From contig OZ020269.1 in NCBI GenBank assembly GCA_963971225.1, positions 930,001 through 994,000 of the forward strand: DNA of 64,000 nt, written 5' to 3'. Under the pieces are notes generated by a model that worked only from the letters and a program-made list of their open reading frames with translations, did not search any database and was not told where the DNA came from. The position numbers and the translations under genes are program-made. This document shows positions 51,062-62,731 of the stretch, piece after piece; positions within the stretch are counted from its first letter, which is position 1, and each line of letters opens with the position of its first letter. This DNA is from Melieria omissa (taxonomy: Eukaryota; Arthropoda; Insecta; Diptera; Ulidiidae).

Positions 51062-51919
51062 TTAGTTTAACGGCTCCTCGTCCTCAGCCCTGCGCTTGTT
51101 GGCTGAGCCTCGATTGTCAGTATTCCTCGCTTCAGGCGATTGCGATCGAGAACGGGAACGCCTCTTTCGTTGGCGGCAGTCTCGTGATATGTGGCCCTGC
51201 TTGCCACATACCCAGCAAACAACTTTAGAGGAGACCACCCGTGGCCTGTCCGGTGGCTCAGAGCTTATGGCCTGGATCGTAATGTCGTTGTCCGGCTGGA
51301 TCTGGCGTATCCTTGCTGGTGCATACCGAGTGCTCCCAATCCATGTCGCCTCATATGTCATCGCGCTGGTCACCGTCTCCCTAAATGTCGGCTTGCCCAT
51401 CATCAACGCACTGCGACGTGTCTCCGCATCATGAAGACCTTTAATAAACGACTCAATCTTTATCCTCTCGAGATCATCCGCGCCGAAGGACGGGTAGCAC
51501 AGCTGTACGAGCCGCTCAATGTCTGCTGCATATGTCTGCAGCTCCTCGTTGGCTCTTTGCCTGCGGTTCTTCAGCTCACAGTAGTAAAGCGTTCTGTTGT
51601 GCTCGTCGCTGTATTTGGCTGCCAACGCCCTTATGACGGTCTCGTACTCACTTCGTAAACATTCTGGAACTGATTTTATTACCTCAGCCGCAGCACCTTT
51701 AAGAGCCAGCGCCAATCTCCGACCTTTCCTTACATCGGTCCTCTGATTTTCCAGAGCAGCCAGGTCGAATTGTAGCTTGAAGGTATCGAACGGCGTAGTA
51801 CCATCATAAGTAGGCACTTCTGCTCGGGTGGCAACACTTTCCGGAACCGGCGGCAACCATTCTCGCGGCTGTACCTCCCTAAGCCGCTCGTCCATTTTTC
51901 TGTTCATCGCAACTATCAA
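51062..51919 (-). CDS. gag: Sap-b gag core with zinc knuckle
   Basis: 285 residues, the same as Sap-a (4816-5673) apart from a few substitutions. Contains VPTYDGTTPFDTFKLQF, the knuckle CWVCGKQGHISRDC and an SR-rich tail. The near-identical open frame in both copies shows that this part has not decayed since duplication, or that duplication is recent. Confidence 0.85.
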   Translation of the reverse strand: MIVAMNRKMDERLREVQPREWLPPVPESVATRAEVPTYDGTTPFDTFKLQFDLAALENQRTDVRKGRRLALALKGAAAEVIKSVPECLRSEYETVIRALAAKYSDEHNRTLYYCELKNRRQRANEELQTYAADIERLVQLCYPSFGADDLERIKIESFIKGLHDAETRRSALMMGKPTFRETVTSAMTYEATWIGSTRYAPARIRQIQPDNDITIQAISSEPPDRPRVVSSKVVCWVCGKQGHISRDCRQRKRRSRSRSQSPEARNTDNRGSANKRRAEDEEPLN

Positions 51920-51921
51920 CT

Positions 51922-51987
51922 CGTTTGTTCAGGGAATCATCCAGGTCGCCAACTCGTTTGTTCAGGGAATCATCTAGGTCGTCGACT
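51922..51987 (-). repeat. 33-bp coil repeat x2
   Basis: Units start at 51922 and 51955. Sap-a has three. Confidence 0.9.
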
Positions 51988-52138
51988 CGTTTATCCAAGT
52001 GCTCTACCCGCGTCTCCAGGTGCTCGACTTTCCCATTAATCCTGTCTGAAATTTCCTCCACTTTCTGCTCCAAGCGCGCAGAATTTTCCGGAAGCTTGAC
52101 TTCAATTCGCTCCGCCACTTGCGCCGATATTTCCTGGG

Positions 52139-52471
52139 TCACCGTTCCATTTTCGCTGCCATTTCTCGATTTGAAGTCTCGAACATGCCTCTCATTGCAA
52201 CCATAAGCTGGCTCATGTCCATTGCTTGTGGTGGCGCAGCCGCTGCAGCCGTACTTTGCATCGACGCAGCACCAGCAGGCGATTCCTCCACTTTGGCCGA
52301 TGCCTCTTGTTCTTGCGCTCCGAACTCGTGCACAGTCCAATCGATTCCTCGTTCCCCACATGCTTCTCGCAAGCGCAACTGCAACTCCACCTTTCCGCCA
52401 GCAGTCGGCAAATTCCAGGCAGCCAGCTCCTTCTTCAGCTGGTCCACCTTCAGCAGCTCGAGTTTAACCAT
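52139..52471 (-). CDS. gag: Sap-b gag N-terminus with SAP domain
   Basis: ATG at 52471. 110 residues with the same SAP motif (VDQLKKELAAWNLPTAGGKV, then ELQLRLREA) as Sap-a; one residue differs in the SAP loop (Thr for Ile). The stop after REMAAKMER and the coiled coil in the next frame (51879-52140) are also shared. Confidence 0.7.
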   Translation of the reverse strand: MVKLELLKVDQLKKELAAWNLPTAGGKVELQLRLREACGERGIDWTVHEFGAQEQEASAKVEESPAGAASMQSTAAAAAPPQAMDMSQLMVAMRGMFETSNREMAAKMER

Positions 52472-52531
52472 GTCTGAGCTTTTTTATAATTTTATTTTAG
52501 TTTTTTTTTTTATTTTCAATTTTCCACAATC

Positions 52532-52548
52532 CCACTTCTGATACCACA
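52532..52548 (-). promoter_or_regulatory. Sap-b primer binding site (tRNA-Leu type)
   Basis: The sense strand after the LTR reads TGTGGTATCAGAAGTGGG; TGGTATCAGAAGTGGG matches the 3' end of a leucine tRNA (from memory). Two bases (TG) separate it from the LTR. Confidence 0.7.
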
Positions 52549-52972
52549 TGTTACGAATACTAGGTCTAGTGGGCTGTTACGTATCACTGGATTGTGCAAT
52601 GTGAAAATGAAACAACTTTAATTATTCCAACGCAGCCAATTCAAAACCAACAGTCACTTTATTATTCACAGTTTTACACTTTACTGTTTGTACACTTAAG
52701 TATTTGCTTAATTACTCCGTGTGGCAACTTCACTTGTCAAAACCCGACTGACTCGCTGCGCCGCATCCGGCTGCCTTTTATACCCGTCCGGCCATCGCGC
52801 AGATCGTTCTCGCACATTCCCGAGTGGAATAAAGGTTTCCCTGATGATCGCGACCATCGTTGCCAGATTGGACTAAAAGTTATTATCGCGGCCGTCGTTG
52901 CCACATTGAATTATAGCACGGCGCGAAGCGGTAGTGTTGCTTTGCACAGCGACAGACTGTCTTATCGTTACA
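52549..52972 (-). repeat. Sap-b 5' LTR (424 bp)
   Basis: Bounded by TGTTACGAATAC and CGTTACA as in Sap-a, TATA box at 52776-52782 (minus TATAAAAG). The right flank GTATATAATTATATT is identical to that of Sap-a. Confidence 0.88.
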
Positions 52973-53642
52973 GTATATAATTATATTAAATAGCAAGATT
53001 GTAATATTGGTAACACAGAGAGGTCAAATCTGCCTAACCTCTATCTAAATCGCTCTAAGCATTTTATAAGTAAGTATGTATATATTAAATACAATCAAAC
53101 GAAATAAATAACTTCATATGCACTTCATATAATCTTTTTTTGGAAATATTAATTTTGTGAAAGGATGTACTCGTCCCACTGTTCCTTGACATTTTGAAAC
53201 AATTCGTACTACGTGTACTACTGGTGAAAACTTCAATTTTCCTGTCATTGATGTCGTAACCTTGTTTTCTATCAACCTTGAGTCAGAATAAGTTTCTGTA
53301 CAGGCAAGTCAGACATTTTTCACTGCACTTTTTGTTTTGTTTTAGATGAATTAAAATAATAATTTTCAATGTATTCATATTTATTGATAATATACTCACA
53401 AAACGGTGCAGAATAAGTTTGCGTACAAAACTAATAACGGGAATTTCCGGTTATGCTTTTTATATTTCTGGGAAAATTTGTATTCCATTGAACAGTAAAC
53501 GGACTTGTAAATTATTTGGAACCGTATATGTGCTTGAAATTTTATAGAAAGCAATAGAATCCAGCAGAAAAAAAATTAAAAATGGATAAAAGGATAATCA
53601 TACTAGAACTTTCCAAAATTTACGTTTAATATTTATTCATGA
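52973..53642. other. Duplicated flank, copy 2, no gene
   Basis: Matches 6746-7451. Holds the second empty Hel-4 site (53390/53391) and an intact TTAA (53351-53354). No gene seen. Confidence 0.6.
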
Positions 53643-55201
53643 CTAGTAGGGCCCTGCGGCTTTGCACGCAAATTTGAGGTCAATGGGCCCAATAAAACAT
53701 GTTTCTTCATACTACACTCTATGGGCGATGCCACGCCTCTTTTATGTAATGCCCGATCCATTCCTCCAGTCGAAGGGTGTGACCCGGTTTCATTTATATG
53801 CGACTTTCAGTTCCAAAGTTACGCGGAAAATTTCAATCACAAAAAATATGCCGCGCTCCTTGTGCAACGCCCATAAAATTTTGCCAGTAGAATGACACAT
53901 CTATGGGACGATGGTATACAAAACTTCAAAGCTTTCCAACTTATTGTTCCGAAGCTATTCCACATTAAAAATTTGAGTTCTATGGGCGGTGCCATGCCCC
54001 TCGTCCAATACCCAACCCATTCCCCATGTCGAAGGGCACATCTAAATCGTAAATCTTTGATGTGTGATTTGTAGTTCCACAGTTATTCGAAACATTTGAG
54101 TTGCTTAAAAAGTGCCACACCTCTTGTCCAACGTTCCAAAAGTTTTACCAGTGAAACGGCACATCTAAACGGTGACCCCGCACCAAATATTAAAGCGGCC
54201 CGATTTTTTATTCCGAAGATATATTGAAATTTTAAGTTGTATGGGCGGTGCCACGCCCCCTTTTTTATATCCATATTGTTTTGCACAAATATAGCACAGT
54301 TAATTTCTGTCGTCATGGGAATTGCAGGAAGGCGTAAAAGGTGGGCGTGGTCAACCTTATATAGCTTATGTTTACCGCTATGAAACACAGAATCATTTTA
54401 TATCAACATTAATTTTCAGACTTGTACCTTAGCTTTGTTTTGTTAGTTTAGTGGGCGCGGGAAGTGGGCTTGACCGATTAAATTATAGCCTACGTTTGCC
54501 GCAATGAACGGCTGAATCGTTTGATACCCATATTGCTATGACAAATATATATGCTATAAAAGGCATATCGGGTGGGCGTGGTCAATCTTATATATTCTAT
54601 GTTAACATCAACGAAGCACGGAATCATTCGATATTAATACTGATTTACGTGTCGGTAGCTTCGGTTTGTTAGTTTAGATGGCACGGAAAGTGGGCGTGGC
54701 CGATTATATTATAGCCTATGTTTGCCGCAATGACACGCTGAATCGTGTGATACCCATATTGCTATGACAAATATACCATGGCTGATTTTTTATTATAGTG
54801 GGCGTGATGAAAAGACATGGGCGTGGGCGTGGTCAATCTTATATATCCTATGTTAACATCAATGAAACACGGAATCATTTGGTATTAATACTGATTTACC
54901 AACATGTACCATAGCTTCGTTTTGTTAGTTTAGTGAGCACGGAAAGTGGGCGTGGCCGATTATGTTATAGCCTATGTTTGCCGCAATGATACGCTGAATC
55001 GTTTAATACACATATTGCCTTACAAAAGCACACCATAGATGGGTTTTGTTACCATAGTGGACGAAGGAAGGGGGCGTGGTCATTCTCATAAAGCCTATGT
55101 ACCATTCCCACAGATAAAAAAATGTTTGGTGCTTATTTCATCTAAATCGGCTCGATTGTGGCGCAAAAAACGTCACACTTGCTTTTATATAATAGTATAG
55201 A
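53643..55201 (-). mobile_element. Hel-2: non-autonomous Helitron (1559 bp)
   Basis: The minus strand starts TCTATACTATTATATAAAAG (55201) and ends GGGCCCTACTAG (53643), with the hairpin TGCGTGCAAAGCCGCA before CTAG. It is nearly identical to Hel-1 and contains the empty Mdg-b site. Its two flanks come from different loci: the 3' flank is that of Hel-1 (TCATGAATAAA), while the 5' flank (AACTTAAACATTTA) belongs to block M. No coding capacity. Confidence 0.8.
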
Positions 55202-55389
55202 TAAATGTTTAAGTTAATTCTCGTATGTAAATAAGGCTATGCAATTTTAAAGAAATGGCGTATGTTTACAAGAAGAAGAAGCATTCAGTTGTTTTCGCTA
55301 GGCGCCATTAACGTTGTAAATAGTGTGTGGCGTGGCACCACTGGCATGATCGCACGCGACATTTGACGTGGCCTGGCAGCACTGGCTTT
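55202..55389. repeat. Inverted piece of block M between Hel-2 and Hel-3
   Basis: Reverse complement of about 31556-31742. It forms the centre of a large inverted repeat whose arms are Hel-2 and Hel-3. Confidence 0.8.
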
Positions 55390-56812
55390 TGTAAGACAAT
55401 ATGGGTATCAAACGATTCAGCGTATCATTGTGGCAAACATGGGCTATAACATAATCGGCCACGCCCACTTTCCGTGCCCACTAAACTAACAAAACGAAGC
55501 TTCGGTACATGTCGGTAAATCAGTATTAATATCGAATGATTCCGTGCTTCGTTGATGTTAACATAGGTTATATAAGATTGACCACGCCCACCCGACATGC
55601 CTTTTCGCCAAATCGACAAATCAGCCATGGTATATTTGTCATAGCAAGATGGGTATCAAACGATTCAGCCGTTCATTGCGGCAAACATAAGCTATAATAC
55701 AATCGGTCACGCCCACTTTCCGTGCCCACTTTCCACGCCAACTAAACTAACAAAACGAAGCTTCGGTACATGTCGACAAATCAGTATTAATACCAAATGA
55801 TTTCGAGTTTTGTTGATGTTAACATAGGATATATAAGATTGATCACGCCCACCTAATACGCCTTCTCGCCACGATCACTATAATAACAAATCAGCCATGA
55901 TATATATGTCACAGCAATATGGGCGTCAAACGATTTAGCGATTCGATAGGGGGAATGGGGTGGGTTTTTCATAAGGGGGCGTAGCACCGCCCATACAGCT
56001 TAAATTTTCAATGTGGAATATCTTCGGAATGAGAAATCAGGTAGCATTAAAGTTTGGTGCGGTGCCACCGTTTGATGTTTCGTTTCACTGGTAAAACTTT
56101 GTGAGCGTTGGACAAGGGGCGTGACACTTTCTAAGCAACTCAAATGTTTTGAATAGCTTTGGAACTACAAATCACACAGTTAAGAGATTTGACACAAACT
56201 TGCGATTTAGATGTGCCCTTCGACATGGGGAATGGGGTGGGTATCGGACGAGGGGCCTGACACTGCGCATAGAAACCAAGTTTTTAATATGAAATATCTT
56301 CGGAATTATAAGTCGGCCAGCATTGAAATTTGATATAGCATCATGGCTTGGACGTGTTGTTCAAGTGGTTGAATTGTATGGGCGTTGGACAAGGGGCGTG
56401 GTACCTTTTACGCGACCTTATTATTTTCAATAACTTTGGAACTGAAAATCACACATCAAGATATTTGGACATACTTACGATTTCGACGTGCCCTTCGACA
56501 GGAAGAGTAGGGTGGGTATTGGACGAGGGGAATGGCACCGCCCATACAACCCAAATTTTTAATGTGGAATAGCTTGGGAACAATAAGTTGGAAAGCTTTG
56601 AAGTTTTGTATACCATCGTCCCATAGATGTGTCATTCTACTGACGGTATATTTTTTGCGACTGTAACTTTGGAAATGAAAGTCGCATATCATTGAAACCG
56701 GGTCACCGGGAAAGAGCCGTGGCACCGCTCATAGAATGTAGTATGAATAAACTTGATTTATTGGGCCCATTGACTTTAAACTTGCGTGCAAAGCCGCAGG
56801 GACCTACTAGTT
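55390..56812 (+). mobile_element. Hel-3: 5'-truncated Helitron in inverse orientation
   Basis: The reverse complement of Hel-2-like sequence starts at GGCTTTTGTAAG (lacking about 175 bp of the 5' end) and ends with AAGCCGCAGGGACCTACTAG at 56812. It is followed by TTTGCTTATATTTTAATGAG, the block M sequence found uninterrupted after CATTTA at 31742. It has diverged more from Hel-1 than Hel-2 has. Confidence 0.75.
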
Positions 56813-57300
56813 TGCTTATATTTTAATGAGGTGTTACGTTGTTTGGATGTCACGCTAAGTGTAAAGGAATGCCGTCAGGGTTGGCTACCCTTTTGACTCT
56901 TGTTCATAACTTTCATGTAAGGAAGAATTTCGTCAATAAAAGCATATTGCCAAAAAGGTCTGGGTATAAGAACACCTTTTTGAAGTACTGAAAATTAGTT
57001 GTGTGAAAAATAAAAAATTTATATAAGAATCGAAAAAAAAAAATTCTGTCAAGGTTGGCCCATGTTGTTTAGGTTGGCCCACTCCTGAAAATCGACAAAA
57101 TTTATGCTGAAATTTTGAATTAAACTGAAAATAACTTCGCACAGGAAAAAAGTAACGGTTTCAAATCAAAAGCTTAAACTACATTACACATATTTTAAAC
57201 AAGTTTTTTAAAAATTGGAACATAACGGTGCTTAATTCGATTGTTTTTTTTAGTTTTGCTATTGCCCGCCTGTAGGCGGTCTTGGACGTTAGAGGGTTAA
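56813..57300. mobile_element. Block M piece and piggyBac-like right end
   Basis: After a short M stretch, an unmatched region runs to GGACGTTAGAGGG (57296) followed by TTAA (57297-57300). Beyond TTAA the sequence is the common flank (compare the uninterrupted TTAA at 7160 and 53351). Read from the right, the end is TTAA-CCCTCTAACGTCC with a small palindrome CCGCCTACAGGCGG, as expected of a piggyBac-type terminus. The left end and transposase were not found. Confidence 0.55.
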
Positions 57301-57336
57301 AATAATAATTTCCAATGTATTCATATTTATTGATAA

Positions 57337-59069
57337 CTAGCTGGGCCCCGCGGCTTCGCACGCAAGCTCCCTTCCTTCACCCGATACAAATTTTGAACGC
57401 ATTCTTGACCCGTCAGATTGAAAAAAAACATACATATGTCTATTATCTTTGATGTCAAGTGGTTCTAAAAACTGTGAAGTCAAAAGGCCCTTTAAATCAT
57501 GAGTTTTCACATTTACTTTAAACAAATTCTTAACCCTTAGTTTACCACGGTAGATTTCGATTTTCAAATATATGAAAAAACATTGTAATTATTTCCCGAT
57601 TTAAATGCTTTTTGTCCAAGTTTGAAGTCAAAAGGACCAATAAATCGTTTTTCCATGCAAACTGTTAACCCATTGTTGACCCCGTTACATTTTGATTTTC
57701 AAAAAAGTGAAAAACACGTGTCAAATTATTTCTCACTCAGAGTACTTTCACAAAGTTTGAAGTCAGTGGGCCCGTTAATTAATTTTTTTTACAGTTTCGC
57801 CATACAAACTTTTAACCGGTCGTTGACCCCGTCCGATTTTAATATTTGGAAAAAATGAAAAACAAGTATCGAGTTATTTTACATTTAAAGTACTTTCACC
57901 AAGTTTGAAGTTAAAAGGCCAAAAAAATTGTTTCTTCATACATACTTTTAACCCGTCGTTGATCCAGTTAGATTTCGATTTTGAAAATAACGCGTGTATA
58001 ATTTTTTTATTTAAAGTATTTTTATAATTTTTGAAGTTAATAGGCCTATCGGTTAATGTTTTTTTCGAGTCTACCCTTAAACAAATCTAAACCCATTATT
58101 GGTCCAGTTAAATTTTGATTTTCGAAAAATTATAAAATACGTATCGAATTATTTTTTGTTTAGAGTATTTTCAGGAAGTTCGAAATCAATATGTCTCTTA
58201 AATCACTTTTCTTCATACAACACCTTAACAGATGTTTTGTCCCTTTACACCCCGAATTTCAAAAAAGGAGGTTCATTTTTCAAGATGTATCTACAGTTCA
58301 AATTTCATGTTCGTAAGCTTCAGCGGTTTGGGCTGAGCGATGATGAATCAATCAATCAGTCAGTCAATTAGGGCAAACAATCTATGTATATAAAAATGGA
58401 GGCGGTACCACACCCTCTTGTCCAGTGCTCACAACTTTCTTCTAGTCGAATTGTGCTACTAAGTGGAAAGTTCGTACCAAGTTTCACTGATGTGTGTGTG
58501 TACTGCATAACTGTCTGAGCATAAAAAATGTGCCACGCCCTTTGACCAACGCCCCATTCCCTCTATTGAAAGATATGATTAACTGGTAGGTTCATACCAA
58601 GATTCATTGATGTACGACTTACAGTTCTGCTGCATAAAAAATGTGCCACGCCCCTTGTTCAACGCCCATAAAATTTTAACAGTAGAATAACACATCCATG
58701 AGGAGACGGTACACTAAATTTCAATGCTGTGCGACTTACAATTTCGAAGCTATTCCACTTAAAAGATTTGCGTTGTATGGGCGGTGCCACACCCCCTTGT
58801 CCAATACCCACCCCATTCCGTCGGTCGAAGGACATGATTAAATAGTAGGTGTGAACTAAATTTAATTGATGTGTGACTTATGGTTCCAAAGTTATTGTCT
58901 AAAAATGTATTCTGGTGGCGCCACGCCCCGTTTTCCCGACTTTTCTTTTTTTATAAACCTTCACGTAACAATTTCGAACAAACCCGCCGAAGGAAGTATC
59001 CAAGTTGGTCCAGCCGCTCTCGAGTGATACGCAGTCGAATGGACCACGATTCATTTTTATATATATAGA
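57337..59069 (-). mobile_element. Hel-4: non-autonomous Helitron (1733 bp), second family
   Basis: The minus strand starts TCTATATATATAAAAATG (59069) and ends GGGGCCCAGCTAG (57337), with the hairpin-forming TTGCGTGCGAAGCCGCGG before it. Flanks GATAA and TATACTCAC are contiguous at 7195-7208 and 53386-53399: insertion between A and T without duplication. The interior has about five units beginning CCAAGTTTGAAGTCAA-AGGGCC and later GTGCCACGCCCC motifs. No coding frame. Confidence 0.82.
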
Positions 59070-59956
59070 TATACTCACAAAACGGTGCAGAATAAGTTTG
59101 CGTACAAAACTAATAACGGGAATTTCCGGTTATGCTTTTTATATTTCTTGGAAAATTTGTATTCCATTGAACAGTAAACGGACTTGTAAATTACTTGGAA
59201 CCGTATATGTGCTTGAAATTTTATAGAAAGCAATAGAATCCAACAGAAACAAATTAAAAATGGATAAAAGGATACTCTTACTACAACTTTCCAAAATTAA
59301 CATGACATTTGGCTGACATTTAATATTTATTCATGATGAAATAAACAAGAAGAAGCAAGAAGCTGACAGTTTTGTCACCCCATACCCTTATTTTGAAACA
59401 TAGCATTTGAAATTCAATTTTGTTTTGGCGTTGAGAGAATATTTTAAACCCCAATCAAAACGTGAAAGCGAAAATATTCTTGTGTTTTAAAATTTTGATC
59501 GCGGAGAAAATGCCGAGTAGATGCTGTTTGTGCAAGACAGCACATGGCAATACCAATAGTTATACAGCGTGGGGATCTGCCGCCACGGCAACGAATCGGA
59601 ATAATGCAGACTCTTAACTATAGCTCCGAACTGGAGCCTAGGCGTTACAAGTCAAAATTGCCCATAAATACGACCACAGACACTATCTGCATCGCTGAAA
59701 AAATTATATAAGACATTAATCGATAGAAGCTTTTCCTAACAAAGAATTTTCAGCAAAGCACTTCAATAATAATGAAATTGATTTTTTGATACACCAGGCA
59801 TAAGTGGGTTAATGCGAACAAAGAAGAAAACTTTCATGTTTTGATAAATTTTTTTTGGAAATGTCAGTTTTTCAAAAGCTCTCTTGTCAAAATAAGGGTA
59901 TGCCATCTACTTGCTTCACCTTGTTTATTTCATCATGATATTTATTAAAATTCATT
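59070..59956. other. Flank shared with 7.2-7.45 and 16.18-16.49 kb, no gene
   Basis: Contains the empty Hel-1 site (59336/59337). Beyond 59660 it is single-copy in the window and AT-rich; nothing recognised. Confidence 0.55.
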
Positions 59957-60780
59957 TTGCAAAACACATTTTTGTTTGATGTTGAAATTAATGCAGACAT
60001 CGTTGCAGCCGCAGAAAATGATCCAAACTTCCTGAAAACAATTGTTAAATATTACATCGAAGTTTTGAAGCGTTTGATGGCCAGAATCCGTCGTATTCGA
60101 CCAGAATACCGCGATCCAAAAAGTTGGTCTCTGTTGCACGATAATGCACCGAGTCACACAGCACTCAATGTTCGTAAGTTTTTGGCTCGGAATCAGGTCT
60201 GTGTGTTGAATCATCCGCCGTATTCACCTGGTTTGACACCGTGCGACTGCTCTTTGTTCCCGAAACTGAAATTGAAGTTGAATGGATGATTTTTCGAGCA
60301 CCAAAGTTCGGAATTGAAATAAAAAAACACAAACACAAGCCAAAAAAACCCCAAAAGTTACATCAAAAATCAAAACAATGCGCATCACATTCTTTGATAG
60401 CAAAGAAATTATCCACAAAGAATTTGTTTCAACTGGTCAAGCAGTTGCTGCCGCATATTACATCGAAGTTTTGAAGCGTTTGATGGCCAGAATCCGTCGT
60501 ATTCGACCAGAATACCGCGATCCAAAAAGTTGGTAAGTAAGTAAAAGTAAATTTTTGGCTCGGAATCAGGTCTGTGTGTTGAATCATCCGCCGTATTCAC
60601 CTGATTTGGCACCGTGCGACTTCTCTTTGTTCCCGAAACTGAAATTGAAGTTGGATGCTCTTTTGATGACATTCAGACCATACAACGGGCTGCGACGAGG
60701 GCACTGGAGGAAATTCCGAAAAATGAGCTGGAACACGCGTTTAAATCACTATTAAATCGATGTAACAAGTGTATTGAATC
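59957..60780 (+). pseudogene. Mar-4: mariner transposase fragments, partly duplicated
   Basis: First fragment (59990-60289): YIEVLKRLMARIRRIRPEYR, LLHDNAPSHTALNVRKFLAR and HPPYSPGLTPCD, with the second and third catalytic Asp contexts. Second (60370-60755): FFDSKEIIHKEFVSTGQAV, the same YIEVLKRL block, then RNQVCVLNHPPYSPDLAPCD. Each lacks different parts. No terminal repeats were found. A dead tandem of two related pieces. Confidence 0.75.
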
Positions 60781-60829
60781 AGGATGAGAATATTTCGAAT
60801 AAATATGCCGACAAATTAACAGATATCGT

Positions 60830-62134
60830 GTTTTAATTCTGGGAACCATGCTTAAGTGAATATCTTTACAATTGCATAATCTTATTTACATATAAGAAGT
60901 TATTAAGTCATTCTATTCTGTTTATTTTAATGAGTTACATATCTATTTCTGAACAGATTTAATTTCGGGAATCGTGTTTAAGTCATTTCTTTAAAATTGA
61001 ATAGCCTTATTAATTACGAAGATTTAGTTAATCATTTATTTGCTTATATTTTTATGAAGTGTTACGGTGTTTGGATATCACCCTATGCGTATGATTATGA
61101 AGCCTGCCATGTTTTCTGCGTAAATCAGGGAATAATTGTATGTGTGTAATTCTTTCTTCTCTCGGCTGGGCCACCGAGCATACACTTGTGGATATTTATT
61201 CAATATTTTCTATTTTATTCCGTACAATATCGGATATGTTACAAGATTTATATAGATTATAGCTCGCGTGCTCGCGACGACGGAAAGCGAGAGAGAGAGA
61301 GAAAATAGGTTGTCAAAAGTTAACCTGCGCTCAGGCCAGTGCTGCCAGGCCACGTCAAATGTCGCGTGCGCTCATGCCAGTGGTGTCACGCCACACACTA
61401 TTCATCATTTATCATTTATTTGCTTATATTTTTATGAGGTGTTACGGTGTTTGGATGTCACCCTAAGTGTATGTTTATGAAGCCTGTCATGTTTTTTGCG
61501 AACGTCAGGGAATACTTGTATCTGGGCCACTGTGCATACGCTATTGCCAACGTTAATGGCCCCTAGCGAAAACAACTCAATGCTTCTTCTTCTTGTTAAC
61601 ATACGCTATTTCAAGCAATAATGGCCGCTACCTCCTTCTTGCTTGCATATTCATATGATTGTGCAAACCAACAATGGCCGCTAGTAAAAACTACTCATTA
61701 GATGCTACTCATTCTTACACCTGTTGTTTTGTTTATTTAAAATGTATAGCTATGTCGTTTTCTCCTGTTATTGCTGTCACTCAGTCTGTCGCACAGTCCT
61801 CGCACACATGAAATGTTGACATTTTAGAACGCAACAAATGTATAGCTGTCTCGCTTGATTTTTGGTGAAAATATGCCTGTTTGTTTAATACTAAAATATA
61901 CATGTTTGCTGACTTTTAAAATACTCTGCTTTGACTTCTTGATTTTTAATTACTTTATCAAATAACATTTACTTATTTATCAAATATGTAAAGAGTAAAT
62001 ATTTATGATAAACATTTATATAAATAATTAAAAAATTAATATTTACAAAAAAGATGTAAATAAGTTATTTATTTTTCTTGATAAGTTTGATAAAAATACT
62101 AAAAAGACTTACTAATACAAAAAAATTAAATAAA
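60830..62134. repeat. Block M, copy 3, and empty sites of G17-a and P-1
   Basis: 60840-61190 matches 33.54-33.87 kb. 61231-61410 matches the G17-a flanks and is uninterrupted (GCTCGCGTGCTCG, 61262). 61520-61708 matches the P-1 left flank and 61709-62134 the right flank. No gene. Confidence 0.75.
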
Positions 62135-62480
62135 AGTTAGCACACCCACGCCGCTACGCGCAAGTTACGTCACAGGCAATGTCCAGCGATAAGAGCAGAC
62201 TCTCGACATTGCCAGTGCCCAACCGAAACCTCAAGATAAACTGGGAAACATAAAACCTCGCAAACAGTCCCGATATTGTAAACCATCCAAACAGTCGTAA
62301 ATCAACTGATAAGAGATGTTTGGGTGCGTAGTAAAAGGGACTGTTAAAAATAGATAAGCAACAATTATGTATATTAAGATAAGGATTATTGAGCTAGCAC
62401 TTGATGATATTTGAAAAATAAAACAGAACATATTTGAGCTCTGAAGAGACCAGACGTGTTTCAATACGAAAAATATAATT
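62135..62480 (+). repeat. G17-b 5' LTR (346 bp)
   Basis: Starts AGTTAGCACACCCACGCC, ends ACGAAAAATATAATT directly before the primer site. AATAAAACAG at about 62417 may serve as polyadenylation signal. Confidence 0.85.
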
Positions 62481-62494
62481 GGCGCAGTCGGTAA
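62480..62494 (+). promoter_or_regulatory. G17-b primer binding site
   Basis: TGGCGCAGTCGGTAA follows the LTR (T shared with its end). It fits the tRNA-Ser type used by 17.6/297 elements (from memory). Confidence 0.75.
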
Positions 62495-62731
62495 ACCCTA
62501 CCGAATTCAAAGATTTTTATTGAACTGAAGTTCAAATCGAGAAAAATCACGAATTTGAAAATAAGGACAAGTGATCCGAAGATCCTGTCTTAACATTAAA
62601 ATTAACGAGAGTACGAATCCCAAGATCGTAACTCAAAAGTGAAGTGAAGTGAATCGATCAAGGTCTTAAGATCCTGACACAATCACGACGAAGATCAGAG
62701 CGAGAAACTGAGGGAAGAAGGCGAACAGGTT

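Larger units (their letters stand above)
40230..52972 (-). mobile_element. Sap-b: Gypsy element with SAP-domain gag, split by Bel-1
   Basis: Duplicate of Sap-a with the 5' LTR at 52549-52972 and intact primer site. Its 3' end is truncated inside the integrase core near 40230 (after LHSDQGR), so no 3' LTR remains. Bel-1 interrupts it (42156-50104). It shows the parts of pol that are missing from Sap-a and the uninterrupted Mdg-a target (ATAC, 41163-41166). Confidence 0.88.
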
